A DNA stretch of 64,000 nt from Gibbula magus (Eukaryota > Mollusca > Gastropoda > Trochida > Trochidae), in NCBI GenBank assembly GCA_936450465.1, contig OW388293.1:29889860-29953859 (forward strand), written 5' to 3'. Both the position numbers and the translations under genes were made by a program. This document shows, in pieces, positions 47,831 to 60,911 of this stretch. Position 1 is the stretch's first letter. Each line of letters begins with the position of its first letter. The notes under the pieces were generated by a model that saw only the letters and a list, made by a program, of their open reading frames with translations, did no database searches and was not told the DNA's origin.

Positions 47831-49475
47831 GATATTTTGTGATGGTATTTATTCGAAGAAGGACTTTGAATCAAAGTATTTCAAAACGTGTATAATTCCC
47901 AATCAAAATGAATTTCCGATATATTCTAGAGTAAGCCCCGGGCATTCCTGGAGAACGCCCGGCAAACTGACAATAGAGGTTTACCCGGTAAAAGAAGAAC
48001 CTAATAGAACAATAGAGTGACGTCACTAGAGGTTTATAAATATATATAACTTATATTAATCCAGGGGTGATAAAAACGATTGAAATATTGTTACATGAAG
48101 TGTCAAGAAGACAACTAACGTTTAAAACATTATATTATAACGTTTATGGACTCCACGCCTTTTAGAACATTGTCGCTTTGGAATCTCCATAACTAGGCGA
48201 GATAGGCGAGTGAAATGGGACTTTTTGGCTTGTATTACGTCCGAGAGTAAGGATGCGTCAAGGAATTAAAGTCCAAAATGTACATCATGTCGAAAAAATT
48301 TTATAAACTTAATTTCCATTATATTACAAATTGTACAATTAATGTAAACCATTTTGCCCTTCATTAAATAGCTATTTCAGCACTGCATCAGTGTTTGTAC
48401 CAGAGTTAGAATAAAGGAACAACACCATGATGAGTCAAAATGTCAATACTTCTCCACTAAACACGTGTATACTTATCTTAGATCTCCGAGATCATCTTGT
48501 CCGGTTGAAGTATTTAAAAAAAAATATTTTGAATAATTGGTGGCGTATCTTTTGGACGCTAGACTAGGTACATATACAACAAATCCAAACGATTACTACC
48601 TTCATTCTCCAGGTACATATATTGAAAGGGGCAGTCATATTGAAGTTTCATTACGATGCTCAACAACCAACCCTGTGACGTCATGTTTCGTCAACGCCGT
48701 TGCACCCCTTGGTGACGGTGGGCAATGAGACAATGTTTTAAATTGATTGATGGCGTATGATCCTCAATTTAACGGTAAATAACACTGGTAGTATGAGGTA
48801 AATGTCTACAGTTTAAAGAGAACATTACCTCCACAATACGTAATACATACATGTAAAAGTGAATAAGTCACATGTACAAACGTCATAAGGTTCTTGGGTT
48901 AAACATATTAATCATCAAAATGACCGCATCTGCCATTTTAATGCAGCAAAATTGCGTTTGGATCAATACATTGATACAACGCTGACGACATGGAATGAAT
49001 AAGCACTATGGATTGTACAACCAAATCTTCGCTCGATTGTTTTGGCAGTGAAGAAATTATAAATTGTGCCCGTGTCGCTAGTACAAAAGGTAAAGAAACA
49101 TTTTCACTAATGATACATGTACACCTTAAATTGTCAACTTCTAAATTTTTTAGAGTGTCATTAATATTGTACGATTATGTTGTCAGGTTTCCCAAGCATG
49201 CATGAACAAAACGAGTAACTGTAACGAGTAAAACTGATTGGTTCTCATTATCCAAAGTTACTTCTAATTGGAACTTGGAGCACATCAAAGCTAACCCTGA
49301 ATTTATTTGACAGTTTGGGAATTCAAGTGAAACATGAACCAATGAAGAAATGTTGGTCAATTGATTTGACCTTACCTGTTTTAATTCTCACATGAGCGAT
49401 GTTCATACAATGAATTGTTCATAGTGTAATTGTTCGGGTAAAGTATGCACTGCTGGCAACATCAGGTGATACCGT

Positions 49476-49483
<8 letters not shown>
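47831..49483. other. No gene recognised
   Basis: AT-rich with small frames only (about 65 codons). Nothing supported. Confidence 0.4.

Positions 49484-49512
<29 letters not shown>
49484..49512. repeat. (TA)n microsatellite
   Basis: About 14 TA dinucleotides at the start of the satellite-rich block. Confidence 0.9.
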
Positions 49513-49515
<3 letters not shown>

Positions 49516-49599
49516 ACACATATCGTCACTTGCGGGGTCCTTCATCTGAGACCATCTTGTGGGGCATTTTCGATGCCCCGTTATTTTTATATATATAGA

Positions 49600-50640
49600 T
49601 GTATGTAGACCCCATTTGACTGTTTTCAATACATTTAGAGTAAGAAAAGTATGGGAAGGATTTCGTTTTTTTCTGAACAAAAGTTCCGATAAAATGTCTG
49701 ATAAAGTGACAGAATATACATATCTTTTAAAGTATGTAGGATAACAGTAATTTACATTAAATAGATACACAGCAAAAGTTTAAAATGTTTTGAGGGGTTC
49801 ATATATACAGTATAGATCTCATATGCATGGTGTTGATTTCGTTTTCTCAAACGAGAGCTACATCATAATGTTTGTTAGATTGACAAAGAGGTTCAGTCTA
49901 ATGGCGCATACTTTGTAAAGTATTACGAATAACAGGCACTTACAGTATACAGAAACACAGCAAAAGTTAATAACGTTTTAGGGGTTGTCATATACAATAT
50001 AGACACCTTTGTATAGTGCTGATTTCGTTGTTATCTAAAACAAGAGCTCCAACATAACATTTGTTGAACTGATAAAGAGGGTCAATGATAAGGTGCATAT
50101 CTTGTAAAGTATGTCGGATATAACCCATATTGAGTATTTTTGAGTGGTTCTCATATACAATATAGACCCCACATGCATGGTTTGGATTTCGTTTTTCTTA
50201 AACGAGAGATCCAACATTAAATATATTGTTGAACTGAAAAAGACGTTCAATGTAAAGGTGCATATCTTGTAAACGGCTCTTACAGTACATAGAAACACAG
50301 CAAAAGATAATATAAGTATAATAATTTTTTGGGTGGTTCTCATATACACAAAATGTACAAAAAAAACCATATGCATGGTTCGGATTTCGTTTATTCTGAA
50401 ACGAGAGATCCAACATAACATTTGTTGAACTGAAAAAGACGTTCAACCAAAAGGCGCATATCTTGTAACAGGCTCTTACAGTACATAGAAACACAGCAAA
50501 AGTTAATAATGTTTTGGGTGAGAGACCCAACACCATGTTCAAGCTAATGGCAAGTTTTGCATATAAGAGCAGTTTGCAATAAATTGATACACTGCAAAAA
50601 AATAATAATGTTTTGAGAGATTCTTATATACAATATACAA
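49600..50640 (+). repeat. Diverged satellite of about 185 bp, five to six copies
   Basis: Recurring blocks in order: TCATATACAATATAGACCCC, CATGCATGGT, GGATTTCGTTTTTCT, AACGAGAGATCCAACAT, TTGTTGAACTGA, GGTGCATATCTTGTAAA, and GAAACACAGCAAAAG. Units start near 49,793, 49,982, 50,145, 50,330 and 50,517, with a degraded copy before 49,790. The ATAGACCCCACATGCATGG core is shared with the larger array downstream. Confidence 0.8.
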
Positions 50641-50779
50641 TAAAGGTGACCTTACGCAATCAGCTGAGTGACGCTGTATCACCAATCTTACCAAAATATT
50701 TGTGACGTCATAAATATTTGAACAAATCCAAGGAAGTTTAGTTTCGCGACCTGTGACGTTGTAAATCTCATTTCTAAAG

Positions 50780-52790
50780 TTCCATGTATAAAGTAAGAAT
50801 GACATTGGCATATCTGGAATCGGCATATCTGAATGATTTCATATTGAAAGCTACGCATGCACTCAGAGAACATCCACGCAGACCCACGAGATCACACTCT
50901 CATTCACGCTCTCCCCAACACGCTCACTCACAGTACACTCGAATGCAGCCACAGTGGTTCGATCACGAATGCGAACACGCAAAACTACATAAGTATGCAT
51001 TACTGAATAGATTCAGGAAATCCTAATCTCAACGTGTTGTCACCTTTATTTAAAAGCAAAGAAAGACTTTAAATCACTTTGTGATAGGAAGAAATCAAAC
51101 CATGAAAAACTTATTTTAGCTGAAATTTTAGACGCAGCGAAGAAGAAAAATCTTTAAAGGATAGATGAAATGCATTTTGTTCAAGAATGACAGATTATTA
51201 CCTCTACGTATATTGTACATCGGAATCAATTGAGCAGAAAATCGAGACAATATACACTTGCAATTAATAATTAAAACGATTTAATTCACCCATTTTAACA
51301 CTAGCGCAATCAGTCTGGCGATTCATTTTGTAAATGCTCACTGAGGCGTGACTGCGATAAGCGACAGACGGGCCGGCTAGACAGGTACTCTGCCGGTGTC
51401 TCGTTAATTAATTAATGATGATTATCACTGCCGCTAAATGAATTTATGAGGTGTATTACATCCTAAAAACAAATGTTTATGTAATTATTGTGTAATTGTC
51501 ATTTGCGGAATTACCTAATTGGATATCTAAACATTCGATATATGGGAAATTTAAGTTGGTTTATTGAAGATTTCTTTGTGAAATTAACAAATCAAAATGT
51601 TGCGAAATTACGTTGAATTATGTGTATCGCCGAAAATCAGATTCCTCCTGATATGTCACAGAGGTCATCCCTTCAGGGGCCACACCCCCGCAGACTTTCA
51701 TTCTGGTCGCCAGGGCTAAATAAGGCGGTTTTTTAAAAAGCCGTATATAAGTTATTTATGGACCGATTTCAGAAATTTAAAATCGAGCAATTGTCAAATT
51801 GACATCCCATTTTAATGAATCCGATTTTGACCATATATCATTTCATCTATCCTTTAAAATTGGAAATCTTTAAAAATATTGCTTTTGTAGGGAAAACACC
51901 TCGGAGAATGTATTCGTAGAAAAAATGTTTTAATTATTTCAAATCTCTTCTCGCAGAAGATAAGAATGGCACAGATAATCGTTTCATGGAGCATGTGGAT
52001 AGTTACATAAGCAATCACAATTTTAATGATTGTGAGGATTGTGTCACTTCTGATGAATTTCTGGGTAATCTTATAACTGATGACGAGATACTATGTGCAG
52101 TGAAAGGCTTGACATGTAGAAAATCCCCCGGAGCAGATGGGATCCCAGTCGAATGCAGCTCATTATTGCTCCCTTTTATGAGTAGTCTGTTTAATTGAGT
52201 TCTCTACACTGGTATCTTTCCAGACTCCTGGAATGTTGGATTGATTGTTCCTCCTCATAAATCAGGTGCTAGGGACAATCCAAATAATTATAGAGGTATT
52301 GCATTGTTGAATACACTTAACAAAATATTTACTACTTTAATAGATAATCGTATTGAGGCCTGGGTATCAACTCGAGAACTTATATCAGAATGTCAAACGA
52401 GTTTTCGAGAAGAATACAGTACTAGTGATCATATATTTACCCTAAATAGCATTATCCATAAGTATCTGCGGAAGAAAGGGGGAACGTTTTACTGTATATA
52501 TGTTGACTTTAAGAAAAAAGTTCGATTCCGTCAATAGATCCAAACTGTTATAAGTCCTCCTACATTCAGGTAAACATGACAAACTAAAAACGCCTATTAC
52601 AGAATATGTACGCCAATGTGTGAGATCCCAAATGAGTGATATATTTGACACATATTGCCGGCGTTAGACAAGGTTGCATACTTTCACCAATTCTTTTCTT
52701 ACCATATGTTGAAGAACTTGTTAAGGAATATTTGCGAATGATTCAAGAGATGTATTTATAAACGAAAATATCAGACATCTTTCAAAACTT
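50780..52790 (+). pseudogene. Broken LINE ORF2 fragment, split by a MITE
   Basis: Left part: QPQWFDHECEHAKLHKYALL (about 50,945-51,005), then in another frame KKDFKSLCDRKKSNHEKLIL and AEILDAAKKKN. This is the linker between endonuclease and RT seen in many LINEs. After the MITE at 51,154-51,857 it resumes with YFKSLLAEDKNGTDNRF, HVDSYISNHNFNDCEDC, ITDDEI, RKSPGADGIP, then NNYRGIALLNTLNKIFTTLI and IYVDFKK. A late GVRQGCILSPILF / EELVKE segment follows (about 52,655-52,730). Stops at 52,197 and frame changes near 52,530 show decay. The YADD core is lost where the satellite begins near 52,790. Confidence 0.82.
51154..51857. mobile_element. TTAA-flanked MITE inserted in the LINE fragment
   Basis: TTTAAAGGATAGATGAAATG (51,153-51,172) is exactly mirrored at 51,839-51,858. 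TTAA borders both ends (51,154-51,157 and 51,854-51,857). Removing the element and one TTAA brings the LINE flanks (KKKNL before, NWKSLK after) together in one reading frame, apart from a TAA codon at the junction itself. That supports insertion with a TTAA duplication. The end TTAAAGGAT is close to the T2/Kolobok end TTAAAGGRR. There is no coding capacity in the roughly 700 bp. Confidence 0.85.
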
Positions 52791-55700
52791 TGTTTATGTA
52801 AAAGTTTATAATTGAATAATTATTAACTTTTTTCCCATTTTACAGCATGAAATGCAAACTCATTTCCTTTATATAAATGCCCCATAAGTTACACCTCTAT
52901 TTGCGGGGTCTTTTATACACATTTATAGACCCAACAAGCATGGATAAGCAATTTGTTTATGTAAAAGTCTATATTTGAATAATAATCAACTTTTTGTCCC
53001 TTTTACAGCATAGAATGCAACCTCACTTCCTATACATGTATCGAAATGCCCCATAACTTACACTTTTATTTGCGGGGTCTTTTATACACACTTATATACC
53101 TCACAAGCATGGATAGGAACTTTGTTTATGTAAAAGTTTATATTTGAATAAAAATCAACTTTTTGTCCCTTTTACAGCATGGAATGCAACCTCACTTCCT
53201 ATACATGTATCGAAATGCCCCATAACTTACACCTCTATTTGCGGGGTCTTTTATACACGTTTATATACCCCACAAGCATGGATAAGCAATTTGTTTATGT
53301 AAAAGTTTATATTTGAATAATAATCAACTTTTTTCCCTTTTACAGCATGGAATGCAACCTCACTCCCCATACATGTATCGAAATGCCCATAACTTACACC
53401 TCTATTTGCGGGGTCTTTTATACACATTTATATACACCTCAAGCATGGATAGCAACTTTGTTTATGTAAAAGTTTATATTTGAATAATAATCAACTTTTT
53501 GTCCCTTTTACAGCATGGAATGCAACCTCACTTCCTATACATGTATCGAAATGCCCCATAACTTACACCTCTATTTGCGGGGTCTTTTATACACGTTTAT
53601 ATACCCCACAAGCATGGATAACAACTTTGTTTATGTAAAAGTTTATATTTTAATAATAATCAACTTTTTTCCCCTTTTACAGCATGGAATGGGAGCTCAC
53701 TTCCTATACATGTATCTACATGCCCCATAACTTACACCTCTATTTGCGGGGTCTTTTATACACATGTATATACCCCACAAGCATAGATAGGAATTTAGTT
53801 TATGTAAAAGTTTATATTTTAATAATAATCAACTTTTTGTCCCTTTTACAGCATGGAATGCAACCTCACTTCCTATACATGTATCGAAATGCCCCATAAT
53901 TTACACCTCTATTTGCGGGGTCTTTTATACACGTTTATATACCCAACAAGCATGGATAGGAACTTTGTTTATGTAAAAGTTTATATTTGAATAATAATCA
54001 ACTTTTTGTCCCTTTTACAGCATGGAATGCAACCTCACTTCCTATACATGTATCGACATGCCCCATAACTTACACCTCTATTTGCGGGGTCTTTTATACA
54101 CGTTTATATACCCCACAAGCATGGATAAGCAATTTGTTTATGTAAAAGTTTATATTTGAATAATAATCAACTTTTTGTCCCTTTTACAGCATGGAATGCA
54201 ACCTCACTTCCTATACATGTATCGAAATGCCCCATAACTTACACCTCAATTTGCGGGGTCTTTTATACACGTTTATATACCCCACAAGCATGGATAAGCA
54301 ATTTGTTTATGTAAAAGTTTATATTTGAATAATAATCAACTTTTTTCCCTTTTACAGCATGGAATGCAACCTCACTCCCCATACATGTATCGAAATTCCC
54401 ATAACTTACACCTCTATTTGCGGGGTCTTTTATACACATTTATATACCCCACAAGCATGGATAGCAACTTTGTTTATGTAAAAGTTTATATTTTAATAAT
54501 TATCAACTTTTTTCCCCTTTTACAGCATGGAATGGGAGCTCACTTCCTATACATGTATCTACATGCCCCATAACTTACACCTCTATTTGCGGGGTCTTTT
54601 ATACACGTTTATATACCCCACAAGCATAGATAGGAATTTAGTTTATGTAAAAGTTTATATTTTAATAATAATCAACTTTTTGTCCCTTTTACAGCATGGA
54701 ATGCAAGCTCACTTCCTATACATGTATCGAAATGCCCCATAATTTACACCTCTATTTGCGGGGTCTTTTATACACGTTTATATACCCCACAAGCATGGAT
54801 AGGAACTTGTTTATGTAAAAGTTTATATTTGAATAATAATCAACTTTTTTCCCTATTACAGCATGAAATGCAAACTCACTTCTTATATATAAATGCCCGA
54901 TATCTTACACCTCTATTTGCGGGGTCTTGTATACACACTTATATACCCCACAAGCATGGATAGGAATTTAGTTTATGTAAAAGTTTATATTTTAATAATA
55001 ATCAACTTTTTGTCCCTTTTACAGCATGGAATGCAAGCTCACTTCCTATACATGTATCGAAATGCCCCATAATTTACACCTCTATTTGCGGGGTCTTTTA
55101 TACACGTTTATATACCCCACAAGCATGGATAGGAACTTTGTTTATGTAAAAGTTTATAGTTGAATAATAATCAACTTTGTTCCCCTTTTGGAGCATGTAA
55201 TGCAAACTCACTTCCTATACATGTATCGAAATGCCCCATAACTTACACCTCTATTTGCGGGGTCTTTTATACACGTTTATATACCCCACAAGCATGGATA
55301 AGCAATTTGTTTATGTAAAAGTTTATATTTGAATAATAATCAACTGTTTTCCCTTTTACAGCATGGAATGCAAGTTCACTTCCTATACATGTATCGAAAT
55401 GCCCCATAACTTACACCTCTATTTGCGGAGTCTTTTATACACGTTTATATACCTCACAAGCATGGATAAGCAATTTGTTTATGTAAAAGTTTATATTTGA
55501 ATAATAATCAACTTTTTGTCCCTTTTACAACATGGAATGCAACCTCACTTCCTATACATGTATCGAAATGCCCCATAACTTACACCTCTATTTGCGGGTT
55601 TTTTTTATACACGTTTATATACCCCACAAGCACGGATAAGCAATTTGTTTATGTAGAAGTTTATATTTGAATAATAATCAACTTTTTTCCCTTTTACAGC

Positions 55701-56540
55701 ATGGAATGCAACCTCACTCCCCATACATGTATCGAAATGCCCCATAACTTACACCTCTATTTGCGGGGTCTTTTATACACACTTATATACCCCACAAGCA
55801 TGGATAGAAGCATGGATAGGAACTTTGTTTATGTAAAAGTTTATATTTGAATAATAATCAACTTTTTGTCCCTTTTACAGCATGGAATGCAACCTCACTT
55901 CCTATACATGTATCGAAAAGCCCTATAACTTACACTCTATTTGCGGGGTCTTTTATACCCATTTATATACCCCACAAGCATGGATAGGAACTTTGTTTAT
56001 GTAAAAGTTTATTTATATTTGAATAATAATAAACTTTTTTCCCTTTTACAGTATGGAATGCAACCTCACTTCCTATACATGTATCGAAAAGCCCTATAAC
56101 TTACACTCTATTTGCGGGGTCTTTTATACACATTTATATACCCCACATGCATGGATAGGAACTTTGTTTATGTAAAAGTTTATTTATATTTGAATAATAA
56201 TAAACTTTTTTCCCTTTTACAGCATGGAATGCAGCCTCACTTCCTATACATGTATCGAAAAGCCCCATTACTTACATCTCTATTTGCGGGGTCTTTTATA
56301 CACATTTATATACCCCACAAGCATGGATAGGATCTTTGTGTCTGTAAAAGTTATATTTGAATAATAATAATCTGTTTTCCCTATTACAGCATGAAATGCA
56401 AACTCACTTCTTATATATAAATGCCCGATATCTTACACCTCTATTTTCTGGGGTCTTTTATACACATTTATAGACCCCACAAGCATTGATAAGCAATTAG
56501 TTTATGTAAAAGTTTATAATTGCATAATAATCATTTTTTT
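52783..56540 (+). repeat. Satellite array, unit about 168-169 bp, about 22 copies
   Basis: Each unit reads CATGGATAGGAACTTTGTTT, then ATGTAAAAGTTTATATTTGA, AATAATCAAC, a pyrimidine tract TTTTTGTCCCTTTTACAG, CATGGAATGCAACCTCACTT, CATGTATCGAAATGCCCCAT, TTGCGGGGTCTTTTATACAC and TATATACCCCACAAG. Unit joints recur near 52,938, 53,111, 53,276, 53,444 and so on to 56,487. Some units carry TTTTAATAAT instead of TTTGAATAAT and stay open across the whole unit, giving repetitive frames of about 71 codons (for example 53,515-53,899 and 54,325-54,742). I treat these as repeat by-products. One unit near 55,800 has a 15-bp duplication. Confidence 0.93.
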
Positions 56541-56570
56541 TTGTTTTCTTCAATTTTCTCTACAACAAAG

Positions 56571-56700
56571 TATTACCAAAGTGACCTAAATCAGATAACA
56601 TGGCTTCCTGATTATCGATTTTGGAAGAGAGGTGGTAAAGACATGTTTTGTGAACAAACAAATGGTGCTCCTCTGTCATATTTAATGCTAATATACCAAA
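56571..56700 (+). other. Candidate internal exon, 130 bp
   Basis: A long pyrimidine tract and AACAAAG end at 56,570, and a strong donor GTAAGTG starts at 56,701. Between them 43 codons plus one base stay open, reading YYQSDLNQITWLPDYRFWKR then GGKDMFCEQTNGAPLSYLML. The frame begins exactly at the acceptor and runs in phase to the donor. Composition looks protein-like and non-repetitive, unlike the satellite on either side. I do not recognise the domain. If real, the satellite lies in an intron of a host gene. Confidence 0.35.
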
Positions 56701-56706
56701 GTAAGT

Positions 56707-57129
56707 GATCATAAATGCAGGAAATTCACTTTTCACTTTGATTTATCCATGGAACCTAGGAATTGTGGGTTGGTGATTCTGATCTAACTGAACACCCATT
56801 ACAAAAGGATATATAAAGTCCTTGCATGGTCTCTTCAGTTTAGTGTTGTCACTTGAGATTAATATAGATTGAATCTTAACAATGTTGCTAAAAGTGTTCA
56901 TATTTATGATACAAGATTGATATATCTTGTAAACAATATTAATGTAAAACTCTATCATAATATTTCATTCCTATATCAAATAGTGTGGGGTCTATACATA
57001 TTGTATGACATAGAGGTGAAATACTTACATTAAACAGTTTCTTAACGAAATACTCTTTTTATTCCTGTAACATGAGATCAAGAGACATAACTGCTGATGG
57101 GGTTGTTTTGTGGCTAATTTAATTCAACA
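56707..57129. other. Spacer between satellite blocks
   Basis: AT-rich. Contains isolated GTGGGGTCTATACA (near 56,986), a trace of the satellite core. Nothing else. Confidence 0.4.
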
Positions 57130-58060
57130 TGCTTTTACAACAGACATGCAAACCCTACTTCTTTTATATAAATGCCCCACAACTTACAGGTATATCGTGG
57201 GGTCTTGTATACACATTTATAGACCCCACAAGTATGGATTGAAAATTTTGTTTGTGTAAAATTTTATAATTGAATAATAATCAACTTTTTTTTCTTTTAC
57301 ATCATGGAATGCAAACTCACTTCCTATATATAAATGTCCCATAACTTACACCTCTATTTGCGGGGTCTTTTATACACATTTGTGTTTAATTTAATTCCAC
57401 ATGCTTTTACAAGAAATGCAAAACCCACTTCTTTTATATAATTGCCCCACAACTTACAGGTATTTTGTGGGGTCTTGTATACACATTTATAGACCCCACA
57501 AGTATGGATTGAAACTTTGTTTATGTAAAGTTTATAATTGAATAATAATCAACTTTTTTTTCCCTTTTACATCATTGATGCAAAATCGCTTCCTGTATAT
57601 AAATGTCCCATAACTTACACCTCTATTTGCGGGGTCTTTTATACACATTTGTGTTTAATTTAATTCCACATGCTTTTACAAGAAATGCAAACCCCACTTC
57701 TTTTATATAAATGCCCCCAAACTTACAGGTATTTTGTGGGGTCTTGTATACACATTTATAGACCCCACAAGTATGGGTCGAAACTTTGTTTATGTAAAAG
57801 TTTATAATTGAATAATAATCAACTTTTTTTCCTTTTACATCATTGATGCAAACTCGCTTCCTATATATAAATGCCCCATAACTTACACCTCTATTTGCGG
57901 GGTCTTTTCTACACATTTGTGAATAATTTAATTCCACATGCCTTTACAACAGACATGCAAAACCCACTTCTTTTATATAAATAACCCACAACTTACAGGT
58001 ATTTTGTGGGGTCTTGTATACACATTTATAGACCCCACAAGCATGGATAGAAACTATAAT
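57130..58060 (+). repeat. Composite satellite, unit about 270 bp, three to four copies
   Basis: Each unit joins a short form of the 168-bp repeat (TTGCGGGGTCTTTTATACAC) to a second module. The second module reads TTAATTTAATTCCACATGCT, AAACCCACTTCTTTTATATA, ACTTACAGGTATTTTGTGGG and CATTTATAGACCCCACAAGT. AATAATAATCAAC blocks lie at about 57,275, 57,540 and 57,813. This is a related but rearranged family, not a continuation in register of the upstream array. Confidence 0.85.
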
Positions 58061-58519
58061 GTGACGGAGTATAATATATTATGTTGGTAAACCCCACCCC
58101 ACCACAATAGAAATTGAACCTGTTATTATTGGCATGTCTTCTATAATTCTTATTTCAAACATTGTAGTCCAATTTCTATCAACCTGGCTTGTTTTTGGTC
58201 TCTGCTATCGAGTAATTGCTTATGGGGTATATAAGTTTTGTAAGAAACGAGGTCAATTTTAGCCAATCATGTGACAGGATTCCTTTCAGCCCGGATGGTC
58301 GACTATAGAATCAACCTCACAATGCAAGGGAGATAACTCTTTTTGAATCTCTGTATAGAACCAGCTTGTAAGAATGATGTTGTATTTACCATTTAATGGG
58401 TCAGGAATACAGTGAGCATGCCGAAATTTACGGGGTCCTATGTAGACCCCGTCCTACTTGGATACCCCACAAGAAAGGTCTTAAACAGAAAATTTCCCCG
58501 TAACTGACATCATGTATTA

Positions 58520-58520
<1 letters not shown>
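58061..58520. other. No gene recognised
   Basis: A last diverged satellite-core copy is at about 58,433-58,472 (GGGGTCCTATGTAGACCCCG, then TACCCCACAAG). Otherwise nothing. Confidence 0.4.

Positions 58521-58607
<87 letters not shown>
58521..58607. repeat. (TA)n microsatellite, about 43 repeats
   Basis: Uninterrupted TA dinucleotides just 3' of the last satellite-core copy. Confidence 0.95.
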
Positions 58608-58609
<2 letters not shown>

Positions 58610-59855
58610 ATGGACACTTACACATAGTTTTTGTGTGTGTTGATACAATACTTTTTTTCTTAACAATAATTTGTAAGTAGTATACAATACATCTGAAGGC
58701 TGCAGTCAACGTCAACATGTGATACTGACATATAAGCTTATCTCCTGCTTATATATAGAAAAGAGTAAACATCAGATGGGTTTGACTGGATCAATTTTCT
58801 TTAATACGATGAGCTCATTTTGACCAGTATACCGGTCTTTTCATGTATGTTTATATTTATATACATTGCGTATATATAAATAATGCTCATGTATAATGGT
58901 TATATTTATTATACATCCTTAAAATTAATCTTACATTCACTTTTAATCCAATCCACAGGCAGTAACTAATTAACCTTTATCATCATTCCTGGGGCCTGTG
59001 TTATTATATTCATCACTGTACACTGACTACTCTTCCTAAGGCACCTGCACCATTTAATATCTCCAAAGAACAACATGTAATTTTACGTTTATAGCATTTT
59101 AAATTGTTTTTATAATGGTTTAACGTCCATACAAATGACTCCTTAGGTCAAATCGATTGACCGATATTCTTTATTGGATCATATTACACGTGAATTAACT
59201 AATTGTCAAATAAATTGTAAATTGCTTTGAAGTGATACACGATCAAATAACCCACAACTTGGAGGTAATGAGAAGCAATCAATGCAAATAATTGCTTCGT
59301 CGGGCATACTTGTTGACACTTTGACAACACAAGTGTTCAATGCATTTAAATGTCAGGGTAATAATATCAGCGCCTTGAGAAACTGCTGAGTAGTTTGATA
59401 AGTGCGCTATACAAGATGACATATTATTATTATTATTATCAAATGTTTTTTTTTAAACTTTGAGTGTACATTTGTCATTACATTAATGGTTTTCAAGAGG
59501 CTTCAGCATTATATTGTAATATTTAAACAGCTATTTGAGTAGCTTATTATGCTGCAGAATCATGTTAGTTGTATATTTGCTCAAACTTAAATTATCTGAT
59601 CTCTAGAAATCAAACAGAAGATAAACATATTTATTACCTACCGGTACTTCGTAAATGGGTTGTATAACAATCTTTTATGACACATATCACAACACCTTCA
59701 CCTAAGATTGGCTGACGATGAGCATAGACATTGCTTGGACTACTTTATCCATTTATAAAACGAACGGGAATCATTCATGAAGCCTCTCATTCTTCAGGTA
59801 TGTTCGTAAAATGATACTGAATAATAAACAATTCATTTATCAATAATTGTGTACT
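58608..59855. other. No gene recognised
   Basis: AT-rich. A small (TTA)n run lies near 59,424-59,440. Nothing supported. Confidence 0.4.
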
Positions 59856-59957
59856 AAATAGTAACCTACCCCTAGGTTGATATGTTAGATATTTTACCTC
59901 GAGCGGTAGCGAGAGGTTCAATATTTAACATATCAACCGTAGGGGTAGGTTACTATT
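59856..59957. mobile_element. Palindromic foldback element
   Basis: AAATAGTAACCTACCCCTAG then GTTGATATGTTAGATATTTT on the left is mirrored on the right, with a centre CCTCGAGCGGTAGCGAGAGG near 59,897-59,916. Arms are about 45 bp with few mismatches. Same general design and shared GGTTGATATG end words as the element at 61,130-61,445. Confidence 0.8.
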
Positions 59958-60911
59958 TGTCATACACACGGACGAATAAAGGGTCAATTGTACAAATACT
60001 ATTTTCATCATTGTTGTTACTATTTCAGTTCATTCAACCATTTATACTATTTTGCCTGCTAAATAACATGGGCACTCAATGTACAACCTCACGAGCAGAA
60101 CATGGCAAGAAGAACGCTCTGCACGTGCAAAGTAAAATGCACGAGGTATTTCGAGTTGGACTGCTGTCAAGCTTTCCGCTTTATCCAATCAGCAAACCAT
60201 GATACTGTGACGTGCGCACACGTGTAAGAAAGCTCGTGCTATTCACAATTCACTTGAGCAACTGGATGGTCGGACTGGTTTCAGCTGTGATACAATATGG
60301 CGAACACGTGCTTGTCGGAATACTCTTATTTACAACGAAGCAAACATATGGATAAAAATTGTGGGCCCAGTTTCGGGTGATGTACAAAATATTACTGATA
60401 AAAGTTGAAAAGAGGATTGTGTAAATTAAATGTGTTATTTGAGCAATGAAATTCTCAATTGCATAGACAATCAGCAATTGCAATATCCTGGTTGTCTTGT
60501 TCCTGTATGCTGCACTTGGATTCTTTGAATCTAAAAAAGGATCAGCAACGCCTCATATCTAGAAGTAGATGACCGACACCAGGCCTGCATATTTTATCAG
60601 AGTGCTCTTCTACTCAAATCAGCCGTGTTTCAGGTAAATACTTTTACTACATCAAATGCATCGACTTGTTCATCGTTAAACGCCCTGTAGCACTTTTTTG
60701 TCATTTTTTACATGTTCATATTTGATATTTATAATAAAATGTTATGTAGTATAAAAACTGTCCATGCCATGATCTGATTAACCGTAGAAAACGGTGTGAC
60801 TTAAAAACGAAAATTGCTAACGGCCATTTTAAATGTATTATTTCATATGTTTTGTATGGCTATGTAAACTGCATTGATTCGTATTTCATTGAATTAAGTT
60901 CTTTTCTGCAG
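59958..60911. other. No gene recognised
   Basis: Open stretches at 59,882-60,202 (+) and 60,250-60,483 (-) show no motif; the first starts inside the palindrome. Nothing supported. Confidence 0.35.

Noticed and set aside
53515..54742. Several 71-82 codon frames with near-identical peptides
   Set aside because: They are translations of satellite units that happen to lack a stop; most units have stops.
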